In this document: positions 6,931 through 16,092 of the stretch, one piece after another
Layout of the letters: each line of letters opens with the position of its first letter
Numbering within the stretch: the first letter of the stretch is position 1
Source: a bacterium
Lineage (GTDB): Bacteria; KSB1; UBA2214
DNA length: 40,267 nucleotides
Assembly (NCBI GenBank): GCA_029560815.1
Contig: JAKQKF010000365.1
Location: forward strand, 1-40,267
Direction: 5' to 3'
Made by a program: the position numbers and the translations under genes
The notes under the pieces: generated by a model
Seen by the model: the letters and a program-made list of their open reading frames with translations, nothing else
Database searches by the model: none
What the model was told of the DNA's origin: nothing

Positions 6931-9552
6931 GTGACCAAAGATCAGATCAAAACTCCGCTGATGGAGCAGTACATGGCCATCAAGAGCAAGCATAAGGATG
7001 CGGTGCTCTTTTTCCGGATGGGCGATTTTTACGAAATGTTTTTCGAAGATGCCAAAACCGGCGCCGCCGTTCTCGGCATCACCCTCACCTCCCGCGCGCA
7101 CGGCAAGTCCGCCGATGTGCCCCTCGCCGGCTTTCCCCATCACGCCCTCGATACCTATCTGGCCAGGATGATCAAGGCAGGCTATCGGGTCGCCATCTGC
7201 GAACAGACTGAAAATCCCAAATTCGCGAAAAACATCGTCAAACGGGAGGTGCTCGAGGTCGTCACACCGGGCACCGCCGTGATCGACGACCTGCTCGAGA
7301 CCAAGAAAAACAATTATCTGCTCGGCCTGGTTGTGCAGGACCAGCGCGTCGGCACTGCCGTGGTCGACGTCTCCACCGGCGAATTCCGGGCGGGGGAACT
7401 CGCCCTCAATGGACTGGCCGAGTTCATTCTCACCCTTGCTCCGGCTGAAATTCTGCTCAGCACCGCGCCTCAGCCGGCCGTGGAGGGGCTGCTCAGGGAG
7501 AAGCCCTGGCTCACGGTTACCCGCCGCGAGGAGTGGACCTTCAATCACGACTATGCGGTCGAGACTCTCAACGACCACTTCGGCACCCTCTCCCTGAAGG
7601 GCTTCGGTGTCGAGGATCTGCCGCTCGGGATATCGGCCGCCGGCGGCGTGCTCGCCTACCTGCGCGAGAACCAGAAGGAGAAGCTGATCCATATCAACCG
7701 GCTCGCCCGCGCCGCCGATGAGGAGTATATGATCATCGACAGCAGTTCACGGCGGAATCTCGAGTTGGTGCTCTCCCTCCATTCGGCGCGCAAACACGGC
7801 ACCCTGCTCGGGACGATTGACCAGACCAGAACCCCCATGGGCGGCCGCATGCTCGTGCAGTGGATCAACTATCCCCTCCTGAACCTCACCGCGATCGGCG
7901 AGCGTCACGACGCGGTGGAAGAACTGAGCCGGGATGCCGCGTTGCGCAGCGAGGTGATCGAAACCCTCAAACTGAGCGGTGATCTGGAGCGGCTGCTTGC
8001 CCGCTTTGCGACCGGACGAGCCAACGCGCGCGATGCCGTGGCGGTGCTCCATTCCCTCAGGATGGTCGAGATGCTCACCGGTCAACTGGCGGCTGCGGGC
8101 GCCGGATTGCTCGCGGAGGCGCGGGAAAAGCTCAACCCCCTGCCCCTGCTGCGTGACGAGATCGAGCGCGCACTCGTCCAGGATCCGCCCCTTTCGGTGA
8201 CCGACGGCGGCTTTATACGCAGCGGCTTTAACCAGCGGCTGGACGAACTGCGCGAGATCGCCTTCAGCGGCAAGGACTGGATCGCCCGTCTGCAGCAGCA
8301 GGAGCGCGACCGCACCGGCATTACTTCGCTCAAGGTCAACTATAACCGGGTCTTCGGCTATTTCATCGAGGTGACCAACCCCAATATCTCGCGGGTGCCG
8401 CCTTACTACATCCGCAAACAGACCCTGGTCAACGCCGAGCGCTTTATCACCCCGGAGCTGAAGGAGTATGAGGAGAAGGTGCTCGGCGCCGAAGAAAAGA
8501 TCGTCGATCTGGAGTACGAGCTTTTCGATCAGCTGCGCCGGCGCATCCTCACCGACACCGTCGTCCTGCAGGAGAACGCCCGCATCATCGCCCGCATCGA
8601 CTGTCTCAGCTGTCTGGCCCAGGCCGCAGTCGACTATGGCTACGTCCGTCCGGTCATGAACGAAGGGGAGGAGCTCAACATCCGTGAGGGCCGTCATCCC
8701 GTCATCGAGCGCCTGCTCCCGGCGGGCGAGTCCTTTGTCGTCAATGACACCCGCATGGTTACATCCAGGGAGCAGCTCTTGATCGTCACCGGGCCCAATA
8801 TGGCGGGAAAATCGACTTTTCTGCGCCAGGTCGGATTGATCGTCATCATGGCCCAGATGGGCTCCTTCGTTCCGGCCGCTTCGGCTGAGATCGGCCTGGT
8901 CGACCGTGTCTTCACCCGTGTCGGCGCTTCGGATAATCTGGCCGCGGGGGAGAGCACCTTTCTCACCGAGATGGTCGAGACCGCCAATATCCTCAACAAC
9001 GCCACCCCGCGCAGCCTGATCCTCCTCGATGAGATCGGCCGCGGCACCAGCACCTTCGACGGCCTCTCCATCGCCTGGTCGGTGGCCGAGTTCATCCATG
9101 AGACGCCGCGGATTGCCGCAAAAACCATCTTTGCCACTCATTATCATGAATTGACGGAACTGGAACTTGTACTGCCGCGTGTAAGAAACTACAATGTTGC
9201 GGTGAAAGAGTGGGGCGACCGCATCGTCTTTTTGCGCAAGATCGTCCCGGGCGGCTGCGACCACAGCTACGGCATCCATGTCGCCCAGCTCGCCGGCCTG
9301 CCCCGTCCGGTCATTCTGCGGGCGCGAGAGATCCTTGCCAATCTGGAATCCGGATCACTTGACCCGGATAAAGGACCCCGGCTGGCACACCACCGGGTGG
9401 AGACGGAACGTCCGGTAGAGCAGCTCAACCTGTTCGCCGAGCTGGAGAAGAGCCTGCGCGAGGAGCTGAAAAAGCTCGACCCCAACCAGCTGACCCCGCT
9501 CGAGGCCCTCAACAAGCTGGAAGAGCTGCGGCAGCTGGCCGCCGACCAATAA
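6931..9552 (+). CDS. mutS: DNA mismatch repair protein MutS
   Basis: An 873-residue mismatch-recognition ATPase, full length for MutS1. The N-terminal mismatch-binding motif F33-Y34-E35 (GDFYEMFF) is intact and is followed by the connector, lever and clamp domains (NYNRVFGYFIEVT). The ATPase has Walker A GPNMAGKST starting near residue 621, the LAAGESTFLTEM signature, Walker B ILLDEIGRGTSTFDG and ATHYHEL. The C-terminal helix-turn-helix region ends the protein. The start is GTG; no ATG nearby keeps the conserved TPLMEQY start. mutL is not in the window. mutS is the last gene of the cluster beginning near 1.6 kb; a new promoter follows. Confidence 0.97.
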   Translation: MTKDQIKTPLMEQYMAIKSKHKDAVLFFRMGDFYEMFFEDAKTGAAVLGITLTSRAHGKSADVPLAGFPHHALDTYLARMIKAGYRVAICEQTENPKFAKNIVKREVLEVVTPGTAVIDDLLETKKNNYLLGLVVQDQRVGTAVVDVSTGEFRAGELALNGLAEFILTLAPAEILLSTAPQPAVEGLLREKPWLTVTRREEWTFNHDYAVETLNDHFGTLSLKGFGVEDLPLGISAAGGVLAYLRENQKEKLIHINRLARAADEEYMIIDSSSRRNLELVLSLHSARKHGTLLGTIDQTRTPMGGRMLVQWINYPLLNLTAIGERHDAVEELSRDAALRSEVIETLKLSGDLERLLARFATGRANARDAVAVLHSLRMVEMLTGQLAAAGAGLLAEAREKLNPLPLLRDEIERALVQDPPLSVTDGGFIRSGFNQRLDELREIAFSGKDWIARLQQQERDRTGITSLKVNYNRVFGYFIEVTNPNISRVPPYYIRKQTLVNAERFITPELKEYEEKVLGAEEKIVDLEYELFDQLRRRILTDTVVLQENARIIARIDCLSCLAQAAVDYGYVRPVMNEGEELNIREGRHPVIERLLPAGESFVVNDTRMVTSREQLLIVTGPNMAGKSTFLRQVGLIVIMAQMGSFVPAASAEIGLVDRVFTRVGASDNLAAGESTFLTEMVETANILNNATPRSLILLDEIGRGTSTFDGLSIAWSVAEFIHETPRIAAKTIFATHYHELTELELVLPRVRNYNVAVKEWGDRIVFLRKIVPGGCDHSYGIHVAQLAGLPRPVILRAREILANLESGSLDPDKGPRLAHHRVETERPVEQLNLFAELEKSLREELKKLDPNQLTPLEALNKLEELRQLAADQ

Positions 9553-9608
9553 AGGGCAGGCGCGCGGCGCAGAATCTCACCCCGGGCCGCAGTTGGCCGA
9601 TTTATCGT

Positions 9609-9636
9609 TTGTACTATCAAAACTAAATAATATATT
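9609..9636 (+). promoter_or_regulatory. Probable promoter of the PorV-like gene
   Basis: TTGTAC (9609-9614), 16 bases, TATATT (9631-9636), in an AT-rich island between mutS and the next gene. TATTAT at 9633-9638 gives an 18-base alternative. No clear terminator is seen for mutS just upstream. Assigned by eye. Confidence 0.5.
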
Positions 9637-9696
9637 ATATAGATCGCCCACCAGGCGACGCAACGGCAATTTTGTTATGCAAACAGAGGTACCTGC

Positions 9697-10719
9697 GTGG
9701 TCAAACGGTGTTCCATATCGCTGACGGGGATTTTCCTTTTCCTTGCGACATTCACCCAGGCGGCGGAAATCAGGAAATACGCCGGCGAGTTCATGGCCGG
9801 AGGCGTCGGCGCCCGCGCCCTGGGCATGGGCGGAGCGTATGCTGCAGTAACCGGTGATGTGACTTTCGGCTACTGGAATCCGGCCGGTCTCTCCACCATC
9901 CGCTACCCCGAGCTCGGTTTCATGCACGCGCGGCGCTTCGGCGGAGTGGTCAATTACGACTATGTCGGCGGGGCCATGCCCATCACCCGCCGGGAGACCA
10001 TCGGCATCAACATGGTCCGCCTCGCCGTCGACGATATCCCGGTCACGGCCCTGCCGCGGCCCGATCTGCCCCTTGACGCCACCTATACCGATGACAAGGG
10101 CAACACCCTCAGCAATCGTCCCTACCAGGTGCGCAGCGTCAACGACGCTGAATATGCCTTTTATCTCAGTTATGCCCGTATGCAAACCGGGCGTTTCGCC
10201 TGGGGGGCAAGCGCCAAGCTGGTCCACAAGGGAGTCGGCGACAACACCGCCTGGGGCGCCGGTTTCGATATCGGGGCGATCTGGCTTCCCTGGCGCTCCC
10301 TGCGCCTGGGCGCCAATTTGCAGGATTTCACCACCACGCTCCTCGCCTGGGATACCGGCGAGCGCGAGCTGGTCTCGCCCACGCTCAAGGTGGGGGGAGC
10401 CTATCCCTTCATGATCAGGCCGCTCAAGAGCCGCCTGCTCCTGGCGGCGGATGCTGATCTGCGCATGGAAGGCCGCAAGCTCGCGGCCCAGGCCCATTAT
10501 GGTCCTGTGAGCGCCGATTTCCATCTCGGCGCCGAGTGGGTTTTCCATAATATCGCCTCCCTGCGCCTCGGCAGCGACACCGGCTATCTCAGCGCCGGCG
10601 CCGGCTTGCGTCTGCCGCGTATCGATGTCGATTACGCCTTTCTGAAGCATGATCAGCTGGACAATTCGCACCGCATCTCGCTGCGGGTGCGGATTGAAGA
10701 GCGCAAGGCCCGGAAATAG
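9697..10719 (+). CDS. PorV/PorQ-family outer-membrane beta-barrel protein
   Basis: A 340-residue protein with a clear signal peptide (positively charged MVKR, hydrophobic core, cleavage near TQAAE). Directly after it comes FMAGGVGARALGMGGAYAA with DVTFGYWNPAGLS, the N-terminal signature of the PorV/PorQ-like barrels of FCB bacteria. The rest alternates hydrophobic and polar residues as expected for transmembrane beta strands. PorV shuttles type IX cargo with the C-terminal sorting domain at the outer membrane; other relatives have no known role. The start is GTG. The gene has its own AT-rich promoter and stands alone. A cargo-like tail is found in the secreted protein at the right end of the window. 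A specific PorV function is inference. Confidence 0.7.
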   Translation: MVKRCSISLTGIFLFLATFTQAAEIRKYAGEFMAGGVGARALGMGGAYAAVTGDVTFGYWNPAGLSTIRYPELGFMHARRFGGVVNYDYVGGAMPITRRETIGINMVRLAVDDIPVTALPRPDLPLDATYTDDKGNTLSNRPYQVRSVNDAEYAFYLSYARMQTGRFAWGASAKLVHKGVGDNTAWGAGFDIGAIWLPWRSLRLGANLQDFTTTLLAWDTGERELVSPTLKVGGAYPFMIRPLKSRLLLAADADLRMEGRKLAAQAHYGPVSADFHLGAEWVFHNIASLRLGSDTGYLSAGAGLRLPRIDVDYAFLKHDQLDNSHRISLRVRIEERKARK

Positions 10720-10783
10720 CCCGCCGCAGTTGCCTGTCCGCCGACCCAAGCCGGCCGGCGGCCCCGCAATCCCAAAAAATGAA

Positions 10784-10812
10784 TTGACTATATCAAAAAA
10801 AATCATTAAAAT
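10784..10812 (+). promoter_or_regulatory. Sigma70-type promoter of the yicC-gmk-rpoZ-coaBC cluster
   Basis: TTGACT (10784-10789), exactly 17 bases, TAAAAT (10807-10812), with an A-tract in the spacer. It lies about 45 bases before the yicC start, in the only AT-rich stretch between the two genes. Near-consensus boxes and ideal spacing make this one of the best promoters in the window. Confidence 0.7.
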
Positions 10813-10855
10813 ACATGCTGCATTTTAACAAAGCTGCAATCATCAGGATGATGCC

Positions 10856-11734
10856 ATGATTTCAAGCATGACCGGTTTCGGCCGCGCCTCCCACAAGATC
10901 GGTGACATCGAAGTGCTCGTGGAGATCCGTTCGGTCAACAACCGCTTTCTCGATTTCTCGCTGCGCATTCCGCGGGTGCTGGCCGATTACGAGGCCCAGA
11001 TCAAGGATCTGGTCGGCAAGAGCCTCTCGCGCGGCCGAATCAATATCGCCATCAGCCTGACCAGCGAGAGCTCCAACGTGCAGCAGCTGGTGCTCAACAA
11101 GCCCATGGCCCACTCCTATTACCGCCTGGTCAAAGAGCTGCAGAAAGATCTCGGCCTCGCCGGCGAGATCCAGCTCAGCCAGCTCCTGAGCCTGCCCGAT
11201 ATCATCGTCGTCGATGACAAAACTCCCGAGGCGGAGCGCTACTGGGAGTGCACACGCGCGGCCCTGGTCAAGGTGCTCGAGGATATCCAGGTGATGCGGC
11301 GCAAAGAGGGTGAAGAACTGCTCAAGGACTTTGTCAAGCGCATCAACAGTCTTGACACCATGATCACGCGCGCGGCCGAACTGGGCGCCGAACAGCCCGC
11401 GGCTGAAATGGAAAAACTGCGCCAGCGCATCGCCCTGCTGGTCAAAGAGGAACATGTCGACGAGGGCCGGCTTGAGAATGAGCTCGCTCTCATGGCCGAT
11501 CGTCTGGATATCACCGAAGAGTGCGTCCGCTTTCACAGCCATAACAAGGCCTTTATCCATATTCTGGAGCATGAAAACGCCTCCGGCCGCAAGCTGAATT
11601 TCCTTCTGCAGGAGATGCATCGCGAGGTCAATACCATCGGCAGCAAATCCAGTTCTCTCGGGATATCCCATCTTGTGGTCGAGATCAAGGATGAGGTGGA
11701 AAAGCTGCGCGAACAGATCCAGAACATCGAATAG
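10856..11734 (+). CDS. YicC/YloC-family endoribonuclease
   Basis: A 292-residue protein beginning ISSMTGFGRAS, the family's signature start, followed by VEIRSVNNRFLD and ending with the DUF1732 region (ENELALMADRLDITEE, LNFLLQEMHREVNTIGSKS, VEIKDEVEKLREQIQNIE). E. coli YicC is an RNase and was linked to decay of the small RNA RyhB. The gene lies immediately before guanylate kinase, and the yicC/yloC-gmk-rpoZ-coaBC order is widely conserved. It is the first gene after a near-consensus promoter. Confidence 0.93.
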   Translation: MISSMTGFGRASHKIGDIEVLVEIRSVNNRFLDFSLRIPRVLADYEAQIKDLVGKSLSRGRINIAISLTSESSNVQQLVLNKPMAHSYYRLVKELQKDLGLAGEIQLSQLLSLPDIIVVDDKTPEAERYWECTRAALVKVLEDIQVMRRKEGEELLKDFVKRINSLDTMITRAAELGAEQPAAEMEKLRQRIALLVKEEHVDEGRLENELALMADRLDITEECVRFHSHNKAFIHILEHENASGRKLNFLLQEMHREVNTIGSKSSSLGISHLVVEIKDEVEKLREQIQNIE

Positions 11735-11752
11735 GCGAACGTGAGAGGCCGC

Positions 11753-12346
11753 ATGGCGCAAAAAGGCCTTCTGGTCGTGATCTCTTCGCCATCCGGCGGC
11801 GGCAAATCGACGATCATCCGCAAGATTCTCAGCGAGGGGGATCCCCGCTACCGCTACTCGATCTCCGCGACCACCCGGGCCATGCGCCCCAACGAGCAGG
11901 ACGGCATTGATTACTGGTTCGTGGACGAGTCCGGTTTCGAGGAGATGATCCGGAAGGACGAGCTGGTCGAATTTGAGCGTGTTCACGGCCATCTCTATGG
12001 CACCCCGGTCAAGCCGATCGAAAAATGGCTGCAGGAGGGGCGTATCGTCTTTTTTGACATCGACGTCATGGGAGCTTTTGCCGTTCAGCGGCGGTTTCCG
12101 CAGCAGACGTTGATGATTTTTATCGCGCCTCCCGACCTCGAGACCCTCAAACAGAGGCTGGTCGGGCGGGGCACAGAAGCTTCGGAGGCCGTCCGCATCC
12201 GCCTCCAGCGTGTGCCGATGGAGATGGAGATGGCCAAGAGGTTCGAGTTCACCGTCATCAACCGCGATCTGAGCAGGAGCGTCGCCAGAGTTAAAAAGAT
12301 TATCGCCGGCCGGCTTGATGAGCGGCATGATGGCGTTAAAAAATAG
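11753..12346 (+). CDS. gmk: Guanylate kinase
   Basis: About 197 residues, the usual length. The enzyme phosphorylates GMP (and dGMP) to GDP using ATP. The P-loop SSPSGGGKST is near the N-terminus, followed by YSISATTRAMRPNEQDGIDYWFV (GMP-binding region), the EFERVHGHLYGTP lid and a conserved FFDIDVMGA strand. I chose the ATG preceded by GAGAGG; an in-frame GTG four codons upstream (11741) is possible. It sits between yicC and rpoZ. GMP handling and (p)ppGpp metabolism (the RelA/SpoT gene downstream) are functionally related. Confidence 0.95.
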   Translation: MAQKGLLVVISSPSGGGKSTIIRKILSEGDPRYRYSISATTRAMRPNEQDGIDYWFVDESGFEEMIRKDELVEFERVHGHLYGTPVKPIEKWLQEGRIVFFDIDVMGAFAVQRRFPQQTLMIFIAPPDLETLKQRLVGRGTEASEAVRIRLQRVPMEMEMAKRFEFTVINRDLSRSVARVKKIIAGRLDERHDGVKK

Positions 12347-12382
12347 TAGAATTCATATTATTCATATAGGGAGGCCCTGTAT

Positions 12383-12658
12383 ATGATCAAAACACTGCCC
12401 ATTGATCATCTCGACCAGTTTGCTGAGAATGTCTATGAAGCGATCATCATGATCGCCCGCCGCGCCCGCCAGATCAACGATTTGCAGAAAAAGGTGCTCG
12501 ATGCTGAAGCTGCCTCGATGAGCAACAACGACAACTATGATGACGAAGGTGTCAGCCAGGATGTCGTTGACCGCCAGTACCTTAAACTTCCCAAGCCCAC
12601 CAGCGTCGCCCTGCAGGAGATGCTCGAGGGCAAGCTCAACAAGCAGTACCCCGGATAG
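12383..12658 (+). CDS. rpoZ: RNA polymerase omega subunit
   Basis: A 91-residue protein with the omega core near its start (ENVYEAIIMIARRARQIND), where the helix that clamps the beta-prime C-terminus lies. Omega helps assemble RNA polymerase and, in several bacteria, forms part of a ppGpp site. Sequence conservation outside the core is low, so identification rests on this motif, the length and the classical gmk-rpoZ-coaBC order. GGGAGG precedes the ATG. Confidence 0.88.
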   Translation: MIKTLPIDHLDQFAENVYEAIIMIARRARQINDLQKKVLDAEAASMSNNDNYDDEGVSQDVVDRQYLKLPKPTSVALQEMLEGKLNKQYPG

Positions 12659-12682
12659 TACCATTCAGGAAGTGAGAGCCGC

Positions 12683-13888
12683 ATGCTGACGAACAGGAAA
12701 GTGGTGGTTGGCGTGACTGGCGGTATCGCGGCCTACAAGGCTGCGGAATTGGTACGGCAGCTCGCTCAACGCGGGGCCTCGGTCCGCGTGATCATGACCC
12801 CTGCGGCCATGGAATTCGTCACCCCGCTGACCTTCGAAACCTTGACCGGCCACCCCGTCCTCGTCGGGCTATTTTCCGGCGAGCTGGGTGGAGGGACCGT
12901 GCACATCGAATGGGCGCGCTGGGCGGACTGTTTCGTCATCTGCCCAGCGACGGCCAATACCATCGCCAAAGCCGCCCACGGTTTTGCGGATAATGCTCTT
13001 ACAACCACTCTTCTCGCCACCACTGCGCCACTCCTCTTCTGCCCGGCCATGAACAAAGAGATGTACGCCAATCCCGTTTATCAGCAAAATGAACAACTCC
13101 TGCGCGCGCACGGCTGGGGCATCGTCGCGCCCGGAAGCGGCGAGCTGGCCTGCGGCGAAGTGGGGCAGGGGCGTCTGGCCGCCATCCCGGAGATCGTGGA
13201 CGCGGTGCGCAGGCTCCTGCGCCGGCCCCTCGATTTCCAGGGCAAGCGCGTGCTGGTCACGGCCGGGCCGACGCATGAGCCGCTCGATCCCGTGCGCTAT
13301 CTGGGCAACCGCTCCACCGGCAAGATGGGCTATGCCCTGGCTGAAATGGCCGCCCTGCGCGGCGCCGGGGTGACCCTCGTGACCGGACCAAGCGGCGAAC
13401 GCCCCTTTGCGGGTATTGAGGTCATCCGGGTCACCACCGCCGCCGAGATGGCTCAGGTGGTGGCACAGCATCTGCCCGGCTCCGATCTGCTCCTCATGGC
13501 CGCGGCGGTCAGCGATTACCGGCCGGCCGCTTTGTCAGCGCAAAAGATCAAGAAGGGGGAGCAGAAGATTGCTCTTCCCCTGACCCGGACGGAAGATATC
13601 CTCAGGAGCGCCGGCCTCAGCAAGGGCGGCCGAATTCATGTCGGCTTTTCCGTCGAGACGACCGATGAGATCCCCGCCTCGCTGCGCAAGCTTGAGGAAA
13701 AAAATCTCGACATGATCGTGGTTAATAATCCCATCGAAGCGGGCGCCGGGTTCGCTGTGGATACCAACATCATTACCCTGCTCAGACGCGGCCGTGAGCC
13801 GGAGAAATGGCCGCTGATGTCCAAACCGGAGGTGGCCGACAGGCTGCTGACGGCCATCCTCGAGTGGGAAAAAGAGCAGAGCCTATGA
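12683..13888 (+). CDS. coaBC: Bifunctional phosphopantothenoylcysteine decarboxylase/phosphopantothenate-cysteine ligase
   Basis: A 401-residue fusion that joins cysteine to 4'-phosphopantothenate and decarboxylates the product, giving 4'-phosphopantetheine for coenzyme A. The N-terminal flavoprotein half (CoaC) has VTGGIAAYKAAELVRQL, the active-site His in HIEWARWAD, and CPAMNKEMYANP. The C-terminal half (CoaB) has VLVTAGPTHEPLDPVRYLGNRSTGKMGYALAE and a late VVNNP. Length and domain order are normal. Its TGA stop overlaps the ATG of the uracil-DNA glycosylase gene. Confidence 0.96.
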   Translation: MLTNRKVVVGVTGGIAAYKAAELVRQLAQRGASVRVIMTPAAMEFVTPLTFETLTGHPVLVGLFSGELGGGTVHIEWARWADCFVICPATANTIAKAAHGFADNALTTTLLATTAPLLFCPAMNKEMYANPVYQQNEQLLRAHGWGIVAPGSGELACGEVGQGRLAAIPEIVDAVRRLLRRPLDFQGKRVLVTAGPTHEPLDPVRYLGNRSTGKMGYALAEMAALRGAGVTLVTGPSGERPFAGIEVIRVTTAAEMAQVVAQHLPGSDLLLMAAAVSDYRPAALSAQKIKKGEQKIALPLTRTEDILRSAGLSKGGRIHVGFSVETTDEIPASLRKLEEKNLDMIVVNNPIEAGAGFAVDTNIITLLRRGREPEKWPLMSKPEVADRLLTAILEWEKEQSL

Positions 13889-14688
13889 CAACTGATCCGG
13901 CAGAAGAACTTGGCCGCTTTCTCGAACAGCAGATCGAGCTCTATGGCGATGAACTGGCCCTCCCGAAGGAGGCGCTGGTCGGGAGAAGCGGTGAAGCCGC
14001 TGCGGCAGGTGCCGCTGCAGAAGGTGCGGACCGCAGACCGGATGCGGTGACGCGCATCCGGGAGGCCGTAGAAAGCCCACCTCCCCGTACGGTTGAGCCC
14101 CTTCCCGACCTTGATCTCTCCACCCTGGCAGAGCTGCAGGAGCGGATCAGCGGCTGCCAGCGCTGCGCCATCGGCGGGCGGCGCAGGAACCTGGTCTTTG
14201 GCGAGGGAAATCCCTCCGCCGACATTGTTCTGATCGGCGAAGCCCCCGGCTTTCACGAAGACCAGCAGGGTATACCCTTCATCGGCGAGGCGGGACAGCT
14301 CCTCACCAGGATTCTGGCCTCCATCGAGTTGAAGAGGAGCGAGGTCTATATCTGCAACCTGCTGAAATGCCGGCCGGACAACAACCGCGATCCCCTGCCG
14401 GACGAGGTGGCTAACTGCCTGCCCTACCTCGAAAAACAGCTGGAATTGATCCACCCGGCTTTCATTCTCTGTCTCGGGCGCTTCAGTGCCCAGACCATGC
14501 TGCAGAGCCAGGCTCCCCTCACGCAGCTGCGCGGCAAGGTCCATCAGTGGAAAGGCTCCCGGCTGATCGTCACCTATCATCCGGCTGCTTTGCTCCGCTA
14601 TCCCAAATTCAAGCGCGAAACCTGGCAGGACGTCCAGCTGCTGCGCCGACTCTACGATGAATTTCTGGCTGAGAATCACCCACGCTGA
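13885..14688 (+). CDS. Family-4 (type 4) uracil-DNA glycosylase
   Basis: About 267 residues. It removes uracil from DNA to start base-excision repair. The C-terminal 190 residues hold GEAPGFHEDQQGIPFIGEAG (uracil-binding motif), LLKCRPDNNRDP and the C-terminal TYHPAALLR. Four cysteines (91, 94, 162 and 178) match the [4Fe-4S] ligands of family 4. The first about 80 residues are a low-complexity, Ala- and Gly-rich extension, common in this group and similar to UDG/DNA-polymerase-related proteins. The ATG overlaps the coaBC stop; a longer in-frame upstream reading frame only extends into coaBC and is rejected. Confidence 0.92.
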   Translation: MTTDPAEELGRFLEQQIELYGDELALPKEALVGRSGEAAAAGAAAEGADRRPDAVTRIREAVESPPPRTVEPLPDLDLSTLAELQERISGCQRCAIGGRRRNLVFGEGNPSADIVLIGEAPGFHEDQQGIPFIGEAGQLLTRILASIELKRSEVYICNLLKCRPDNNRDPLPDEVANCLPYLEKQLELIHPAFILCLGRFSAQTMLQSQAPLTQLRGKVHQWKGSRLIVTYHPAALLRYPKFKRETWQDVQLLRRLYDEFLAENHPR

Positions 14689-14699
14689 GCGAGCCGACT

Positions 14700-16073
14700 A
14701 TGCCTGAACACAATGAAACTCCCGTCAAGCTGCCGCCGCAGTCGATTGAAGCCGAAATGGCCGCCCTCGGCTCGGTGATGATCGAGCCCCATGCCGCCAA
14801 CACCCTCTTCGAACTTCTCGACGAAACCTGTTTCTACAAGGATGCCCATCGCCGCATATTCATGGCCGCGCGCAACCTCTATTCACACAGCGAGCCCATC
14901 GATCTCCTCACCCTTTCGGCCGAACTGGAGAAGAGCAAGGAACTCGACAAGGTGGGCGGCCACTACTATCTCACCGAACTGGTGGAGCGCATCCCGTCGG
15001 CGGCCAATATCGAGCAGTACTGCCGCATCGTCCTCAACCGCGCCCTGCTGCGCAAGCTCATCGAGATATCCGGGGAGATCCAGCAGGACTGCTACGAAGG
15101 CGGGGAGGATGCCTACGATGTCATCGATGTGGCGGAGAAAAAGATCTTCAGCCTCTCCGAGCGCAGCAAGCGGAGGGCGTTTGAGCATCTGCGGCCGATC
15201 CTCTTCGAGACCATGAACCTCATCGATCATTACAACTCCAGGGCCGACGGGGTGATTGGCGTGCCGACCGGCTTTAAGGATCTCGACCGCCTGCTCTCCG
15301 GCCTGCAGAATTCGGAACTGATCATCCTCGCCGCCCGGCCTTCGATGGGCAAAACCGCTCTGGCTCTGAATATGGCTCGCTCGGCAGCCAGTTACGGGGT
15401 GCCCGTCGGCATCTTTTCGCTGGAAATGGCCTCGCCCCAGATCGCCATGCGCCTGCTCTGTTCGGAGGCCCGGGTCGATGCCCATCTGGTGCGCATCGGC
15501 AAGCTGCCGCAGGACCAGATGTCCAAGCTGATGAACGCCCTTGGCACCCTCGAAAAGGCGCCGATCTATATCGACGATTCCCCGGCCATGAATATCATGG
15601 AAATCCGCTCCAAGGCGCGCCGCCTCAAGATCGAATACAATATCGGCCTGCTCGTGGTCGACTATCTGCAGCTGGTTCACGGCGTCGGCCGGGTCGAGAG
15701 CCGTCAGATCGAGATCGCCCAGATCTCCCAGTCCCTCAAGGCTCTCGCCAAGGAGCTCGACATCCCGGTTCTGGCCCTCTCCCAGCTCTCGCGCGCAGTC
15801 GAAGCGCGAGGCGAACGCAAGCCGATGCTTTCGGATCTGCGCGAATCGGGCGCCATCGAACAGGACGCCGATGTGGTCATGTTCATCTACCGCCCATCGG
15901 TGTACGGACCGGTCGAGCCCGGCCAGGAAAACGACGCCGAAATCATCGTCGCCAAACAGCGCAACGGCCCCACCGACAGCGTGAACGCTTACTTTTACAA
16001 AGAGTATCTCCTTTTCGCCGGCAAGGAATCCAGACAGCCAGAAATCCAGACCATTAGCCCGGCTCCTTACTGA
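14700..16073 (+). CDS. dnaB: Replicative DNA helicase DnaB
   Basis: A 457-residue hexameric 5'-3' helicase that opens the replication fork. The N-terminal domain starts LPPQSIEAEMAALGS and is followed by a linker. The RecA-like domain has Walker A ARPSMGKTA (Gly217-Lys218-Thr219), the GIFSLEMA strand, VVDYLQLVHG as Walker B, then LSQLSRAVEARGERKPMLSDLRESGAIEQDADVVMF, and a late arginine-finger region (AKQRNGPTD). No intein is present. It lies 11 bases after the uracil glycosylase gene and 19 bases before the RelA/SpoT gene. Confidence 0.97.
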   Translation: MPEHNETPVKLPPQSIEAEMAALGSVMIEPHAANTLFELLDETCFYKDAHRRIFMAARNLYSHSEPIDLLTLSAELEKSKELDKVGGHYYLTELVERIPSAANIEQYCRIVLNRALLRKLIEISGEIQQDCYEGGEDAYDVIDVAEKKIFSLSERSKRRAFEHLRPILFETMNLIDHYNSRADGVIGVPTGFKDLDRLLSGLQNSELIILAARPSMGKTALALNMARSAASYGVPVGIFSLEMASPQIAMRLLCSEARVDAHLVRIGKLPQDQMSKLMNALGTLEKAPIYIDDSPAMNIMEIRSKARRLKIEYNIGLLVVDYLQLVHGVGRVESRQIEIAQISQSLKALAKELDIPVLALSQLSRAVEARGERKPMLSDLRESGAIEQDADVVMFIYRPSVYGPVEPGQENDAEIIVAKQRNGPTDSVNAYFYKEYLLFAGKESRQPEIQTISPAPY

Positions 16074-16092
16074 TATCCGGCGGCAGAAAAGC

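Noticed and set aside
13807..13884. Longer N-terminus of the uracil-DNA glycosylase overlapping coaBC
   Set aside because: The extra 26 codons lie in another frame of the well-defined coaBC end and show no family similarity; the ATG overlapping the coaBC stop is better.
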